64,000 nt of DNA from Anaerolineales bacterium (GCA_030680795.1 JAUXUL010000010.1:180148-244147), one strand, 5' to 3'; positions 26,678 through 34,415 are shown, numbered from the stretch's first letter. Notes: generated from the sequence alone by a model not told the origin. Made by a program: numbers and translations.

Positions 26678-26755
26678 TAAAATCGGGCATTGGCCTGTTG
26701 CCAACACTCCCCCTTGTCAATAATTTCAAAAAATTACCTGATCGACAAACAATCC

Positions 26756-26787
26756 TCCCCCAAATTCCTGCGAAATTTGGGGGGGAT
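26756..26787. repeat. Hairpin CCCCCAAATT/AATTTGGGGG, copy 1
   Basis: Arms CCCCCAAATT and AAATTTGGGGG around CCTGCG; a close match lies at 29806-29838, just before the LRR-TIR gene. Confidence 0.65.
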
Positions 26788-26871
26788 GTCTCCGCCGTTG
26801 GCGGGACAGAGGGGGTGAAATCGAGCACAATGGAACTTGCTCTCAAAGAAATGAGACTCGCCAAAACCCCA

Positions 26872-27049
26872 GAATCAAAACAAGTACAGCAAATGATTCA
26901 TCCAAACTCTTGTCAAAAACCAAACAGCCCTTCCCCCTTTTGGGGGAAGTTGGAAGGGGGTTCTCATGCCCCATGACCAAGCCTACCTCCAAGCAGAAAA
27001 GAAAATCGAACAAGCGCGGCGCTCAAACAACCAACTAAAGAGGTGGTAG
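26872..27049 (+). repeat. LRR-gene 5' cassette, copy R1 (vestigial start, 27-codon frame)
   Basis: Contains GTACAGCAAATGATTCATCC, CTTGTCAAAAACCA, the hairpin CTTCCCCCTTTTGGGGGAAG, the purine-rich GGAAGGGGG ribosome-site-like stretch and a start codon at 26966. The frame from 26966 to 27049 reads MPHDQAYLQAEKKIEQARRSNNQ and stops after 27 codons. Its first 20 codons match the N-termini of the LRR proteins at 29866 and 31050, so it is a copied gene start without the gene body. Confidence 0.85.
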
Positions 27050-27058
27050 AATCAAAAC

Positions 27059-27352
27059 ATGGAAGAGAACATACCTGTTCTAAAAGAAGTCAAGCCGCTA
27101 AAAAATTTTCGCCTGCATGTCAAATTCTCGGACGGTGTGAAAGGTGAAGTTAACCTTTCCGAATTCGCGGGCAGGGGAGTCTTTGCGCTGTGGAATGATT
27201 ACAGCCAGTTCGAGAACGTAACGATTGGCTCAAGCGGCGAACTGGTATGGAATAAAGATGTGGATATGGATGGGTTGGGGATATACCTGAAACTCACCAA
27301 CAAGAAACCTGAAGACGTTTTGCCTAGACTTCAAGAACGTTCTCATGCCTGA
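27059..27352 (+). CDS. DUF2442-like protein
   Basis: 97 residues: VKPLKNFRLHVKFSDGVKGEVNLSEFAGRGVFALWND...SGELVWNKDVDMDGLGIYLKLT, which matches the DUF2442 layout (a compact fold with conserved F-D-G and W-D-D/G positions). DUF2442 genes are often next to DUF4160 genes, as here, and such pairs have been suggested to be toxin-antitoxin modules, without firm evidence for this one. A TAGAAT -10-like box ends 6 bases before the ATG, which may make it nearly leaderless. The next gene overlaps by 8 bases. Confidence 0.8.
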   Translation: MEENIPVLKEVKPLKNFRLHVKFSDGVKGEVNLSEFAGRGVFALWNDYSQFENVTIGSSGELVWNKDVDMDGLGIYLKLTNKKPEDVLPRLQERSHA

Positions 27353-27605
27353 GATCAGCCGTTTCTTCGGAATCAGTATCAAAATGTTCTTTGGCGATCA
27401 TGTCCCGCCGCATTTTCATGCCGAGTATGGAGATTACAAAGCACAAGTAAATATTCGGTTGCACATTATCATAGCAGGAGACCTGCCGCCGCGCGTTCTG
27501 GGAATGGTCGTGGAATGGGCTTCGCTTCATCAGGACGAACTGTTTGAACTATGGGAACTCGCGGCACAAAACAAGCCCTTACATCGCATCGAACCGCTCA
27601 AGTAA
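27345..27605 (+). CDS. DUF4160-like protein
   Basis: 86 residues: PEISRFFGISIKMFFGDHVPPHFHAEYGDYKAQVNI..., with the DUF4160 hallmark of a short Gly-Asp-His...PPHFHAEY motif, and a C-terminal helix (WASLHQDELFELWELAAQNKPLHRIEPL). The His cluster hints at metal binding. It overlaps the DUF2442 gene by 8 bases, so the two are translationally coupled, and is followed by a terminator. The pair is a stand-alone two-gene unit placed right after cassette copy R1. Confidence 0.85.
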   Translation: MPEISRFFGISIKMFFGDHVPPHFHAEYGDYKAQVNIRLHIIIAGDLPPRVLGMVVEWASLHQDELFELWELAAQNKPLHRIEPLK

Positions 27606-27623
27606 TCGAGTGAGCATAAGATC

Positions 27624-27660
27624 ATCGCCCCTGTGACTATCATCAGGGGCGATTTTCTTT
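27624..27660 (+). terminator. Intrinsic terminator of the DUF2442/DUF4160 pair
   Basis: Stem ATCGCCCCTG / CAGGGGCGAT with a 10-base loop and TTTTCTTTT. Confidence 0.85.
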
Positions 27661-27794
27661 TCCAGAGTAAAATATCTCCATGAGAATCCAAAGACCTGAC
27701 AGGTTCCCGCGAATCCTTGATATTCCCGAATCCCCGTCCCTGCACGCGACTCGGTTAAACAAGGTTCTCATGAAACCTGTCAGGTCTGTAAAGA

Positions 27795-27964
27795 GAGTAC
27801 AGCAAATGATTCATCCAAACTCTTGTCAAAAACCAACCAATTTCTCCCCCTTGGGGGAGATGTCCGAAGGACAGAGGGTCCCTCCCATGCCCCATGACCA
27901 ACCCTATCTCCCAGCACAAAACAAAATCGAACAAGCGCGGCGAAAAGAAAATTTCGGTATATAA
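27795..27964 (+). repeat. LRR-gene 5' cassette, copy R2 (vestigial start, 25-codon frame)
   Basis: Same elements as R1: GTACAGCAAATGATTCATCC, CTTGTCAAAAACCA, a variant hairpin CTCCCCCTTGGGGGAG and a start at 27887. The frame reads MPHDQPYLPAQNKIEQARRKENFGI and stops at 27964. A TATAAT box (27960-27965) at its end may serve the following gene pair. Confidence 0.85.
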
Positions 27965-27983
27965 TCCATCCAAGGAGATTGAC

Positions 27984-28289
27984 ATGGTTTTACCTATTGC
28001 CATCGAATCAAGCGCAAAACGATTATTTCCCAATTTAAACCCTGAGCAGGCAATCGTGGAATTGCTCCTAGAACGCGCCCAAAAGAATCTCATCAAGTAT
28101 CAATCTGGAGCGCGTGAATTTGAAGCAAAGTACAGCAAGGATTTCGAGACCTTTCGCAAAAAGATACTCTCGTCCAAACCCGACTCGGCGGTGGAGCAGG
28201 ATTACTTCGACTGGGAACTTGCTGCCACAGGCGTTGCGGACATGCAGGAAGAGATCAAACGACTGAAGGCATTACAGAAAAAATCATGA
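27984..28289 (+). CDS. Probable antitoxin partner of the TumE-like protein
   Basis: 101 residues, Lys/Glu-rich and helical (AIVELLLERAQKNLIKYQSGAREFEAKYSKDFETFRKKIL, AATGVADMQEEIKRLKALQKKS). No family is recognised with certainty. Its size, charge and the 4-base ATGA overlap with the next gene are typical of the antitoxin member of a type II pair. ATG 27984 is set by CCAAGGAGATTGAC; in-frame upstream starts lie inside cassette R2. Confidence 0.65.
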   Translation: MVLPIAIESSAKRLFPNLNPEQAIVELLLERAQKNLIKYQSGAREFEAKYSKDFETFRKKILSSKPDSAVEQDYFDWELAATGVADMQEEIKRLKALQKKS

Positions 28290-28639
28290 ACGCGGAACAT
28301 TTGCCCGCCACGCTAGGGAAGGAACTCAAGCGGCGCAAGTACTTCGTCCGTATGGATATTCTCGACCAGACCGCGAGTCTGGTAAAAATTCGCCTATATG
28401 TAACCCCCGATCTATTCGTTCAAATTTATCGCAATGACCGATACCAGACCACCAATCTGGTTTTGATTCACAACAACCAGCGGCTCTATGCGCGCGACAA
28501 ACTCGATGGTCGCTGGCATAGACATACCCATCTCGCGCCCGAAGAACATGACGCCAGCAAAGAGGGACAAAGACCTGTGGAAGTCAGCGAGTTTTTGGAT
28601 GAGGTGGAAAAAGTAATAGCCGCCCTTGATCTGCCATAG
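28286..28639 (+). CDS. TumE-like (DUF6516) toxin candidate
   Basis: 117 residues: ...YFVRMDILDQTASLVKIRLYVTPDLFVQIYRNDRYQTTNLVLIHNNQRLYARDKLDGRWHRHTHLAPEEHD...PVEVSEFLDEVEKVI, with the layout of the TumE/DUF6516 family (central beta sheet, Y-RD-GGWHRHP-like motif and a final F-DE helix). It overlaps its upstream partner by 4 bases. Family members are described as toxins of two-gene modules. The assignment rests on motif memory, so it is moderate. Confidence 0.65.
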   Translation: MNAEHLPATLGKELKRRKYFVRMDILDQTASLVKIRLYVTPDLFVQIYRNDRYQTTNLVLIHNNQRLYARDKLDGRWHRHTHLAPEEHDASKEGQRPVEVSEFLDEVEKVIAALDLP

Positions 28640-28779
28640 GGCAGTTCATCCATGAATTCAAAAGTAAAATAAATCCCAATGAACACAAACCATCCACGAA
28701 TTCTGACCACGAACCTTCGGCGAATGCCCACCCGTATTCGATTATTCGTGACCCCATTCGTGGACGGCACAACCCCACA

Positions 28780-29003
28780 ATCAAAACAAATACAGCAAAT
28801 GATTCATCCAACCTCTTGTCAAAAACCATACAGCCCTTCCCCCTTTTGGGGGAAGTTGGAAGGGGGGCCCCATGGCGCGTGACCAAGCCTATCTCCTAGC
28901 AGAAAAGAAAATCGCATTCATAAATGCGTCGCATCATATAAAACGTTGCACCCTCTTAATTTTCGAGTGCGAAAAGAGAAAAAATGAATACAGAACAGTT
29001 TGA
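28780..29003 (+). repeat. LRR-gene 5' cassette, copy R3 (vestigial start, 43-codon frame)
   Basis: Homology covers about 28780-28915: ATACAGCAAATGATTCATCC, CTTGTCAAAAACCA, CTTCCCCCTTTTGGGGGAAG and the start at 28872 (MARDQAYLLAEKKIA). After codon 15 the frame enters unrelated sequence and stops at 29003, overlapping the start of the TIR gene at 28984 by 20 bases. Confidence 0.85.
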
Positions 29004-29769
29004 TAAACTTGTAAATCAAGGTCGTGCACTTTTGGTTAGCGATAAACATGTAGGAGATATACATCGGGATTTTAATAAATGGTTCGAAAACGTTTCAACT
29101 TGGCTTCAAGAATATTTTCCGAATTCGGCTTTATCTGCCGATTGGAGCAGCTTGGGCACATCAAATCTTCTGACAAAAAGAGGTTCTGACGACTCTGCTT
29201 CTACAACATGGTTATTTCAAACAATGGTTCAAACTCGATTGAAATGGTTGTCAAATTTAATGACTGCACTACAAAACACTCGTTCAACAAGAACAGACAA
29301 GCCAGGAGGCTTTATTATTAGCAGAAAAGTATTCATTGTTCATGGAAGAAATAATGAAATGAAAGAAACCCTTTCTAGATTTTTAGAAAAACTTGGGCTT
29401 GAACCAATAATATTGCATGAACAACCAAACGCAGGAAAGACGATTATTGAAAAGTTTCTGGAATATGCTGATGTTTCATTCGCTGTAATTTTAATGACCC
29501 CAGATGATACGGGTGGGCTATTGGGCGAATTATTCGAGAAGCAAAAACCGAGAGCCAGGCAAAATGTAATTCTTGAACTTGGATTTTTTCTTGGAAGAAT
29601 AGGTCGAGAAAAAACCTGCATTATATATGATCAAACAGTTGAAAGACCTTCTGATTACGATGGGGTACTTTATATTCCACTTGACGACAAGGGAGCATGG
29701 CAATTAAGTCTTGCTAAAGAAATGAAAAACGCGTTATTACCGTTTGACATGAATGCATTATTGAAATGA
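28984..29769 (+). CDS. Orphan TIR protein of the Cap12/Pycsar-effector type
   Basis: 261 residues. The C-terminal half (about 114-250) is a TIR-like domain of the predicted-nucleotide-binding type found in CBASS Cap12 and Pycsar effectors: RKVFIVHGRNNEMKETLSRFLEKLGLEPIILHEQ, AGKTIIEKFLEYADVSFAVILMTPDD and RARQNVILELGFFLGRIGREK. Glu198 in ILELGFF is the likely catalytic residue for NAD hydrolysis (inference). Residues 1-105 are helical and of unknown type; there is no recognisable cyclic-nucleotide sensor, and no CD-NTase or Pyc cyclase gene is nearby. The gene is clearly more AT-rich than its neighbours, pointing to transfer. It lies just behind cassette R3. Confidence 0.85.
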   Translation: MNTEQFDKLVNQGRALLVSDKHVGDIHRDFNKWFENVSTWLQEYFPNSALSADWSSLGTSNLLTKRGSDDSASTTWLFQTMVQTRLKWLSNLMTALQNTRSTRTDKPGGFIISRKVFIVHGRNNEMKETLSRFLEKLGLEPIILHEQPNAGKTIIEKFLEYADVSFAVILMTPDDTGGLLGELFEKQKPRARQNVILELGFFLGRIGREKTCIIYDQTVERPSDYDGVLYIPLDDKGAWQLSLAKEMKNALLPFDMNALLK

Positions 29770-29805
29770 AAATCAACCAATATTCATCCCAACTTCACAT
29801 TCACC

Positions 29806-29865
29806 TCCCCCAAATTCCGAACTTTGGAATTTGGGGGAGGACGGGTGGGGGCAAAGGCGGCAATC
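29806..29865 (+). repeat. LRR-gene 5' cassette, copy R4 upstream part
   Basis: Hairpin CTCCCCCAAATTCC / GGAATTTGGGGGAG (matches the 26756-26787 hairpin), then GGTGGGGGCAAAGGCGGC leading into the LRR-TIR start at 29866. Confidence 0.75.
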
Positions 29866-30945
29866 ATGGCGCGTAACGAAGCCTACCTCAAAGCAGAAAA
29901 GAAAATCGAAGAAGCTCTTAAATCGGGCGCAACGGAGCTTAATCTCCATGGTAATACAGATTTAAAACTTACTGAACTACCAGATTCCTTATGGCAACTC
30001 ACACAGTTATATACATTGAATCTTTCCTACAATCAACTAACAACATTGCCAGAATCACTTGGGCAACTCACGCAGTTGCAAACGCTGGATCTCTCCGGTA
30101 ACAAACTGATTTCACTACCTGATTCGCTGGTGAATTTGACAATTTTAAAAAAACTCGAATTTCTCAATCCTGGTTTTGAGTCACTGCCAATACAAATTTG
30201 TAAATTACGAGAATTAGAAATCTTGATTTTAGGAACTGGCCGGTACTTTAATAATATTCATATGACAACTGGCAGGGGCACACTCAACCATCTTCCGGTT
30301 GAGTTAGGGGATTTATCTTCACTAGAGGTATTATTACTAGGAAACAATCAAATTACTGAAATTCCCTCTTCCCTTTTACAACTCGAGAATTTGAAGATAC
30401 TCGATCTCGAGAATAATCCGCTCAATCCCGAACTCGCAGCAGTCTACTGGCACGGTCTGGCAGCCATCAAAGCTTACTTACGCGCTAAAGCCACCGCTCG
30501 AAAGCTAAAAGTCTTCCTTTGTCACGCATCACAGGACAAACCTGCGGTTTACGATCTTTACAAAAAGCTCCTTGCTGAAGGGTGGATTGAGCCTTGGTTG
30601 GACGCTAAAAAATTGCTTCTTGGACAAGATTGGCAATCAGAGATTAAGAATGCAGTAGAGACAGCAGATAACGTCATAATTTTTCTCTCCCACACTTCAA
30701 TTAACAAAGATGGGTTTATTCAAAAAGAACTTCGACTTGCAAAAGACATCGCGCTAGAAAAATCCGAAGGCTCAGTTTTTCTTATTCCCCTACGATTAGA
30801 CGAGTGTGAAGTTCCACGAAGTTTACAAAGTTATCAATGGGGAAATTTCTTTGGTGAGGAACAGGAACAGACTTACAGCAATTTGTTAGAGTCTTTGAAA
30901 CTTCGTCTCGAAGATATAAAACGTAAGGAAGTTTTCACGAAGTGA
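29866..30945 (+). CDS. LRR-TIR protein
   Basis: 359 residues: N-terminal tag (MARNEAYLKAEKKIEEALKSGATELNL), about 7 leucine-rich repeats of the LPxSLGQLTQLQTLDLSGNxL type at 23-195, a hinge NPLNPELAAVYWHGLAAIKAYLRAK, then a TIR domain at about 213-345 (KLKVFLCHASQDKPAVYDLYKKLLAEGWIEPWLDAKKLL, DNVIIFLSHTSINKDGFIQKELRLA). Glu288 (QKEL) stands where the catalytic Glu of TIR NADases lies. A plausible immune-type receptor: LRRs sense, TIR acts; this is inferred from the architecture. Start: the ATG that matches the other family members; upstream in-frame sequence is the cassette leader. Confidence 0.88.
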   Translation: MARNEAYLKAEKKIEEALKSGATELNLHGNTDLKLTELPDSLWQLTQLYTLNLSYNQLTTLPESLGQLTQLQTLDLSGNKLISLPDSLVNLTILKKLEFLNPGFESLPIQICKLRELEILILGTGRYFNNIHMTTGRGTLNHLPVELGDLSSLEVLLLGNNQITEIPSSLLQLENLKILDLENNPLNPELAAVYWHGLAAIKAYLRAKATARKLKVFLCHASQDKPAVYDLYKKLLAEGWIEPWLDAKKLLLGQDWQSEIKNAVETADNVIIFLSHTSINKDGFIQKELRLAKDIALEKSEGSVFLIPLRLDECEVPRSLQSYQWGNFFGEEQEQTYSNLLESLKLRLEDIKRKEVFTK

Positions 30946-31009
30946 GGCGTAAACCATGCTCATTTACAAAATCCATCCCCAAGTAACGCACCCCGTATTA
31001 ACCAATACC

Positions 31010-31049
31010 AGCCCTTCCCCCATTTGGGGGAAGTTGGAAGGGGGTTCCC
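31010..31049 (+). repeat. LRR-gene 5' cassette, copy R5 upstream part
   Basis: CCAGCCCTTCCCCC, hairpin CTTCCCCCATTTGGGGGAAG and GGAAGGGGGTTCCC ahead of the ATG at 31050; nearly identical to R1 and R3. Confidence 0.85.
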
Positions 31050-32267
31050 ATGGCGCGTGATTTTGCTTATGACGAAGCAGAAAAGAAAATCGAAAAAGCA
31101 CGGCGCTCGAACGCTACGGAACTCTATCTCAATTCCATGGAACTCACCGAACTACCAGAGACTATTGGGCAACTTATACATTTACAGTCACTGGATCTCT
31201 TCGACAATCAATTGACTGCACTGCCTGAGTCGCTGGGCAACCTTACACAGTTAGAAATGCTTCGCCTTAAAATCAACCAACTGACAACATTACCAGCTTC
31301 GTTCGTCACTCTCCAAAATCTTAGAAAGCTTGTACTTGGTGATGGACAAGGCGGAAATCCTTTAAATCAACTTCCTTTGTGTGTCCGCGAACTGAAGAAA
31401 CTTTCCAGCCTATGGGTGATAGATTGTAATCTCAAGTCTTTACCAGATTGGATAGCTAAACTCAGTGATTTACAATATTTATATCTTTCTGGTAATCATT
31501 TAACCGATCTTCCTTCTTCTATCCTCCAACTTAAACATTTGGATACACTCAACCTGATCGACAATCCCTTAAACCCCGAACTCGGTGCGGCATACAAACA
31601 TAGTCTCACTTCAGTCAAAATCTATTTGCGCGCTAAATCCATAGGCGGGTCAATCACCATCAACGAAGCCAAACTTATCCTCGTCGGCGAAGGCGAAGTC
31701 GGCAAGACCTGTCTGATGGATGCGTTACTTGGCGACACTTGGCAGGAACATCCCTCCACTCACGGCATTGAAATCAAATCCTTTAGTATCACCAACCCCG
31801 ACACCCAAACAGAGATCACCCTCAACGGCTGGGACTTCGGCGGACAGCGCGTCTACCGTCCCACGCACCAATTGTTCTTCAGCGCGCCCGCCGTCTATCT
31901 CGTCGTTTGGAAGCCGCGCGAAGGTCCCCAGCAGGGCTTCGTCAAGGAATGGATCAAACTGGTCAAGCACCGCGAGCCAGACGCAAAGATCCTGGTCGTT
32001 GCCACGCACGGCGGTCCGCAGCAGCGCCAACCCGATATTGACCGTCAGGAACTTTGGGATCTCTTCGGCAGGGAAACCGTCGCCGACTTCTTCTTTGTAA
32101 ACAGCAAGCCCGACGCGCACGGCAACCGCAAAGGCATTGAAGAACTCAAACTCGCCATCGCCCACCTCGCCGCCGAACTGCCCGAAGTTGGACGCTCCGT
32201 GCCGAAAAGTTTTCAGGATGTGCGCGAAGCCGGGTGCCCGGGACGTCCCTTATTTGCCGTTGGATGA
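31050..32267 (+). CDS. LRR-Roc protein, N-terminal part of a frameshifted Roco gene
   Basis: 405 residues before a frameshift stop. N-terminal tag MARDFAYDEAEKKIEKARRSNATELYL, about 7 LRRs at 23-175, the hinge NPLNPELGAAYKHSLTSVKIYLRAK (shared with the LRR-TIR protein), and a Roc GTPase domain from about 205: P-loop GEGEVGKTCLM (213-220), WDFGGQRVYR (261-270, the G3/DFGGQ of Roc) and VVATHGGPQQ where the NKxD-like element lies. The frame is lost at about 32231-32235: removing one G restores VREAGARDVPYLPLDEVL, which continues in the COR part at 32218-33912. Either a sequencing error or a recent disabling mutation; the two halves would make a normal ~953-residue Roco protein. Confidence 0.88.
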   Translation: MARDFAYDEAEKKIEKARRSNATELYLNSMELTELPETIGQLIHLQSLDLFDNQLTALPESLGNLTQLEMLRLKINQLTTLPASFVTLQNLRKLVLGDGQGGNPLNQLPLCVRELKKLSSLWVIDCNLKSLPDWIAKLSDLQYLYLSGNHLTDLPSSILQLKHLDTLNLIDNPLNPELGAAYKHSLTSVKIYLRAKSIGGSITINEAKLILVGEGEVGKTCLMDALLGDTWQEHPSTHGIEIKSFSITNPDTQTEITLNGWDFGGQRVYRPTHQLFFSAPAVYLVVWKPREGPQQGFVKEWIKLVKHREPDAKILVVATHGGPQQRQPDIDRQELWDLFGRETVADFFFVNSKPDAHGNRKGIEELKLAIAHLAAELPEVGRSVPKSFQDVREAGCPGRPLFAVG

Positions 32268-33912
32268 AGTCCTCGCCATCTGCCGCGCTCACAAAATGGA
32301 CGATGAGATCGCGCGCCTGTTCATCACCATTTCGCACCGCCTCGGTCATCTCACGCATTACCAGCATGACCCCGCCCTGCGCGACATCGTCATCTTACGA
32401 CCCGACTGGCTCGCCACTGCCATCAGTTATATCTTTGACGATGAAGTCACACGCGCCGCGCACGGCTTGGTGAGATTCTCGCGCCTCAATCATTTATGGG
32501 ATGATCCGACTCGACCAGCGGATACTCGTTATCCAGAGTCCCTACACCGAATCTTTATCGCCTTAATGGGACGCTTCGATCTTTCCTACCGTGTGGCTGA
32601 TTCCACACCCCGAAGCGAATCTGACCCCCAATATTTGATCGCCCAACTCGTCCCCGATAATCGCCCCGAGAATTTCGCCACCGCGTGGATTTCATCTCCA
32701 TCATCAGGCGACCTTCAGCAAACCCAGATCTGCCGCATCGTGGATGAAAAAGGCAACACCGCAGCAGCCGAAGGATTGTTCTATCAACTCATCGTCCGCC
32801 TGCATAAATATTCGCTCGGTCGCGCCGCCTACGAGGATAGCGTCCACTGGCAGCGTGGTCTCGTTCTGGACGATGACTACAACGGGCGCGCCCTGCTCGA
32901 ACACAAAGGCAACGATGTGCATATCACTGTCCGTGCGCCCTACCCCGAACGTTTCCTCGCGATGCTCACCGAAGAAGTGAAATACCTGGTCGAAAGTTTC
33001 TGGGAGGGTCTGCGCTGTGACGTGATGGTTCCGTGCTTGAATGAAACTCCATGTATCGGTTTGTTCGAAGTACGAAGATTGATCGAAAATAAAAAAGGTA
33101 GTCGTCCCGAACAACCTTGTCCCGTCTGCAATGTTTGGCAAAATATAGACAGTCTCCTGCTCAATGCGCCCGCCGCACGACCTGTGCTGACAGGCGAAGC
33201 CCTTGCCAATCAAGCCGTGCTAGATGAACTGAGTGGGTTGCGTCACATCTTGATTACGCAAGATCAAAGAACAATGGGGCGTTTTGATAACCTCGACGCA
33301 AGTCAAAAAGAACTGCTCAGCAAAGCCGACGCCTCTTACAACAGCCTCATGCAAATCTTCACCGATGAAGCCAAAGAAGGTCCTCGCTTGTTCAGCATGA
33401 GACCTGTTGACCCGAAATGGCTTGAAATACCAAAGAAACTGGTCAGCCAGAAGTTCCGCATTTTGTTGTGGTGTGAACATTCCCAACTGCCCTTGTTCGT
33501 CCTCAACAAAGACGGCGACATGCGCGGCATTTATGAATTGGATCTGCCCTATGAATGGGTGGTCCAAGCCGCGCCCTACCTCAAAGCCCTCACCGCCACC
33601 CTGAGTCTGATCCTGCCCATAGCTTCTTTTTCCAAGTTCATAATAAGCGAAGACCAATTCAAATCCATTGAAAAAGGACTCTCTTTCGCCCAAGATGTTT
33701 TTGACCCCCTCGTTTATGCCAGCGATAAACTCACCGACTCTGACGCCCCCAACCTCCCTCACGGAGCAATGCAGCGTGCAGAGGGCTCAACCCTGCGTCA
33801 ATTCCACTCATTCATCAAAGAAAAAGACCCTGGCTTCGGCAACCTCGTCCGTGTGATGAACAAACGCCAGGAGTTCCTATGGGTGCATGAGCAGTTTGCG
33901 GGAGAGTATTAA
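32218..33912 (+). CDS. COR and C-terminal part of the frameshifted Roco gene
   Basis: The +1-related frame continues the Roc protein from about 32236. The COR domain reads PYLPLDEVLAICRAHKMDDEIARLFITISHRLGHLTHYQHDPALRDIVILRPDWLATAISYIFDDEV, with the family's long C-terminal extension (LEHKGNDVHITVRAPYPERFLAMLTEEVKYLVE, a CPVC pair, a final helical part ending VHEQFAGEY). COR mediates dimerisation in Roco GTPases. No kinase or other effector follows. The ATG at 32218 is only the first one in this frame near the shift; if the gene is intact in the organism, no separate start is needed. Confidence 0.82.
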   Translation: MCAKPGARDVPYLPLDEVLAICRAHKMDDEIARLFITISHRLGHLTHYQHDPALRDIVILRPDWLATAISYIFDDEVTRAAHGLVRFSRLNHLWDDPTRPADTRYPESLHRIFIALMGRFDLSYRVADSTPRSESDPQYLIAQLVPDNRPENFATAWISSPSSGDLQQTQICRIVDEKGNTAAAEGLFYQLIVRLHKYSLGRAAYEDSVHWQRGLVLDDDYNGRALLEHKGNDVHITVRAPYPERFLAMLTEEVKYLVESFWEGLRCDVMVPCLNETPCIGLFEVRRLIENKKGSRPEQPCPVCNVWQNIDSLLLNAPAARPVLTGEALANQAVLDELSGLRHILITQDQRTMGRFDNLDASQKELLSKADASYNSLMQIFTDEAKEGPRLFSMRPVDPKWLEIPKKLVSQKFRILLWCEHSQLPLFVLNKDGDMRGIYELDLPYEWVVQAAPYLKALTATLSLILPIASFSKFIISEDQFKSIEKGLSFAQDVFDPLVYASDKLTDSDAPNLPHGAMQRAEGSTLRQFHSFIKEKDPGFGNLVRVMNKRQEFLWVHEQFAGEY

Positions 33913-33922
33913 ACCCTCCCGC

Positions 33923-34020
33923 ATGTCACCCTGAGCGATAGCGAAGGGTCTCTACGCCTGCAATCCGAGACTCTTCGGTCGCGGAGAGCACGCTCCCTCA
34001 GAGAGTCATGCTATAAAGAG
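33923..34020. repeat. Dispersed repeat, family C (GTCACCCTGAGCG...GAAGG type)
   Basis: GTCACCCTGAGCGATAGCGAAGG at the left (read in parts), GACTCTTCGGTCGCGGAGAGC and GAGTCATGC at the right. Related to 34338-34415 and 36097-36188. Confidence 0.7.
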
Positions 34021-34041
34021 TGACATGGCAGAGAACAAACC

Positions 34042-34332
34042 GTGAGCAAAGAATACTACGTCTACATCATGACAAACAAATCACGCACGCTCTACACAGG
34101 CGTTACAAACAACTTGATGCGGCGTGTGCATGAGCATAAAAACAAACTCGTCCCAGGGTTTACCAGCAAATACAACATTCAATTTCTTGTATACTATGAA
34201 TCGACTCCGACAATACACGTCGCACTTGAACGCGAAAAACAAATCAAAGGCTGGCTGAGAGCAAAGAAAATTACCTTGATCAATTCAATGAATCCCGATT
34301 GGAAAGACCTCAGCAAAGAATGGTTTGTCTGA
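34042..34332 (+). CDS. GIY-YIG nuclease-superfamily protein (UPF0213/YhbQ-like)
   Basis: 96 residues: YYVYIMTNKSRTLYTGVTNNLMRRVHEHKN, where the GIY-YIG core is written as VYI...LYTG, with the catalytic-type Arg in RRVHEH and a Glu in ALEREKQIKGW. Small single-domain members like this are common beside repeats and mobile DNA; some are nucleases. It starts with GTG at 34042, since no ATG is in frame, with no strong ribosome site. It is flanked by two family C repeats, so it may have travelled with them (inference). Confidence 0.87.
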   Translation: MSKEYYVYIMTNKSRTLYTGVTNNLMRRVHEHKNKLVPGFTSKYNIQFLVYYESTPTIHVALEREKQIKGWLRAKKITLINSMNPDWKDLSKEWFV

Positions 34333-34337
34333 AGTTG

Positions 34338-34415
34338 CATGTCATTCTAAGCGGAGCGAAGAATCTCTTACACAATTGTAGAGACTCTTCGCCGCTATCG
34401 CGGCTCAGAGTGACA
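34338..34415. repeat. Dispersed repeat, family C
   Basis: GTCATTCTAAGCGGAGCGAAG at left and GACTCTTCGCCGCTATCGCGG / CTCAGAGTGACAC at right, inverted; it sits between the GIY-YIG and ggt stops. Confidence 0.7.

Noticed and set aside
26872..28915. Three spaced repeats that could suggest a CRISPR-like array
   Set aside because: Units are over 130 bases, spaced by whole genes and contain a gene start; no regular spacers.
32231..32241. Programmed frameshift in the Roco gene
   Set aside because: No slippery heptamer or stimulatory structure other than the short palindrome; error or mutation is simpler.
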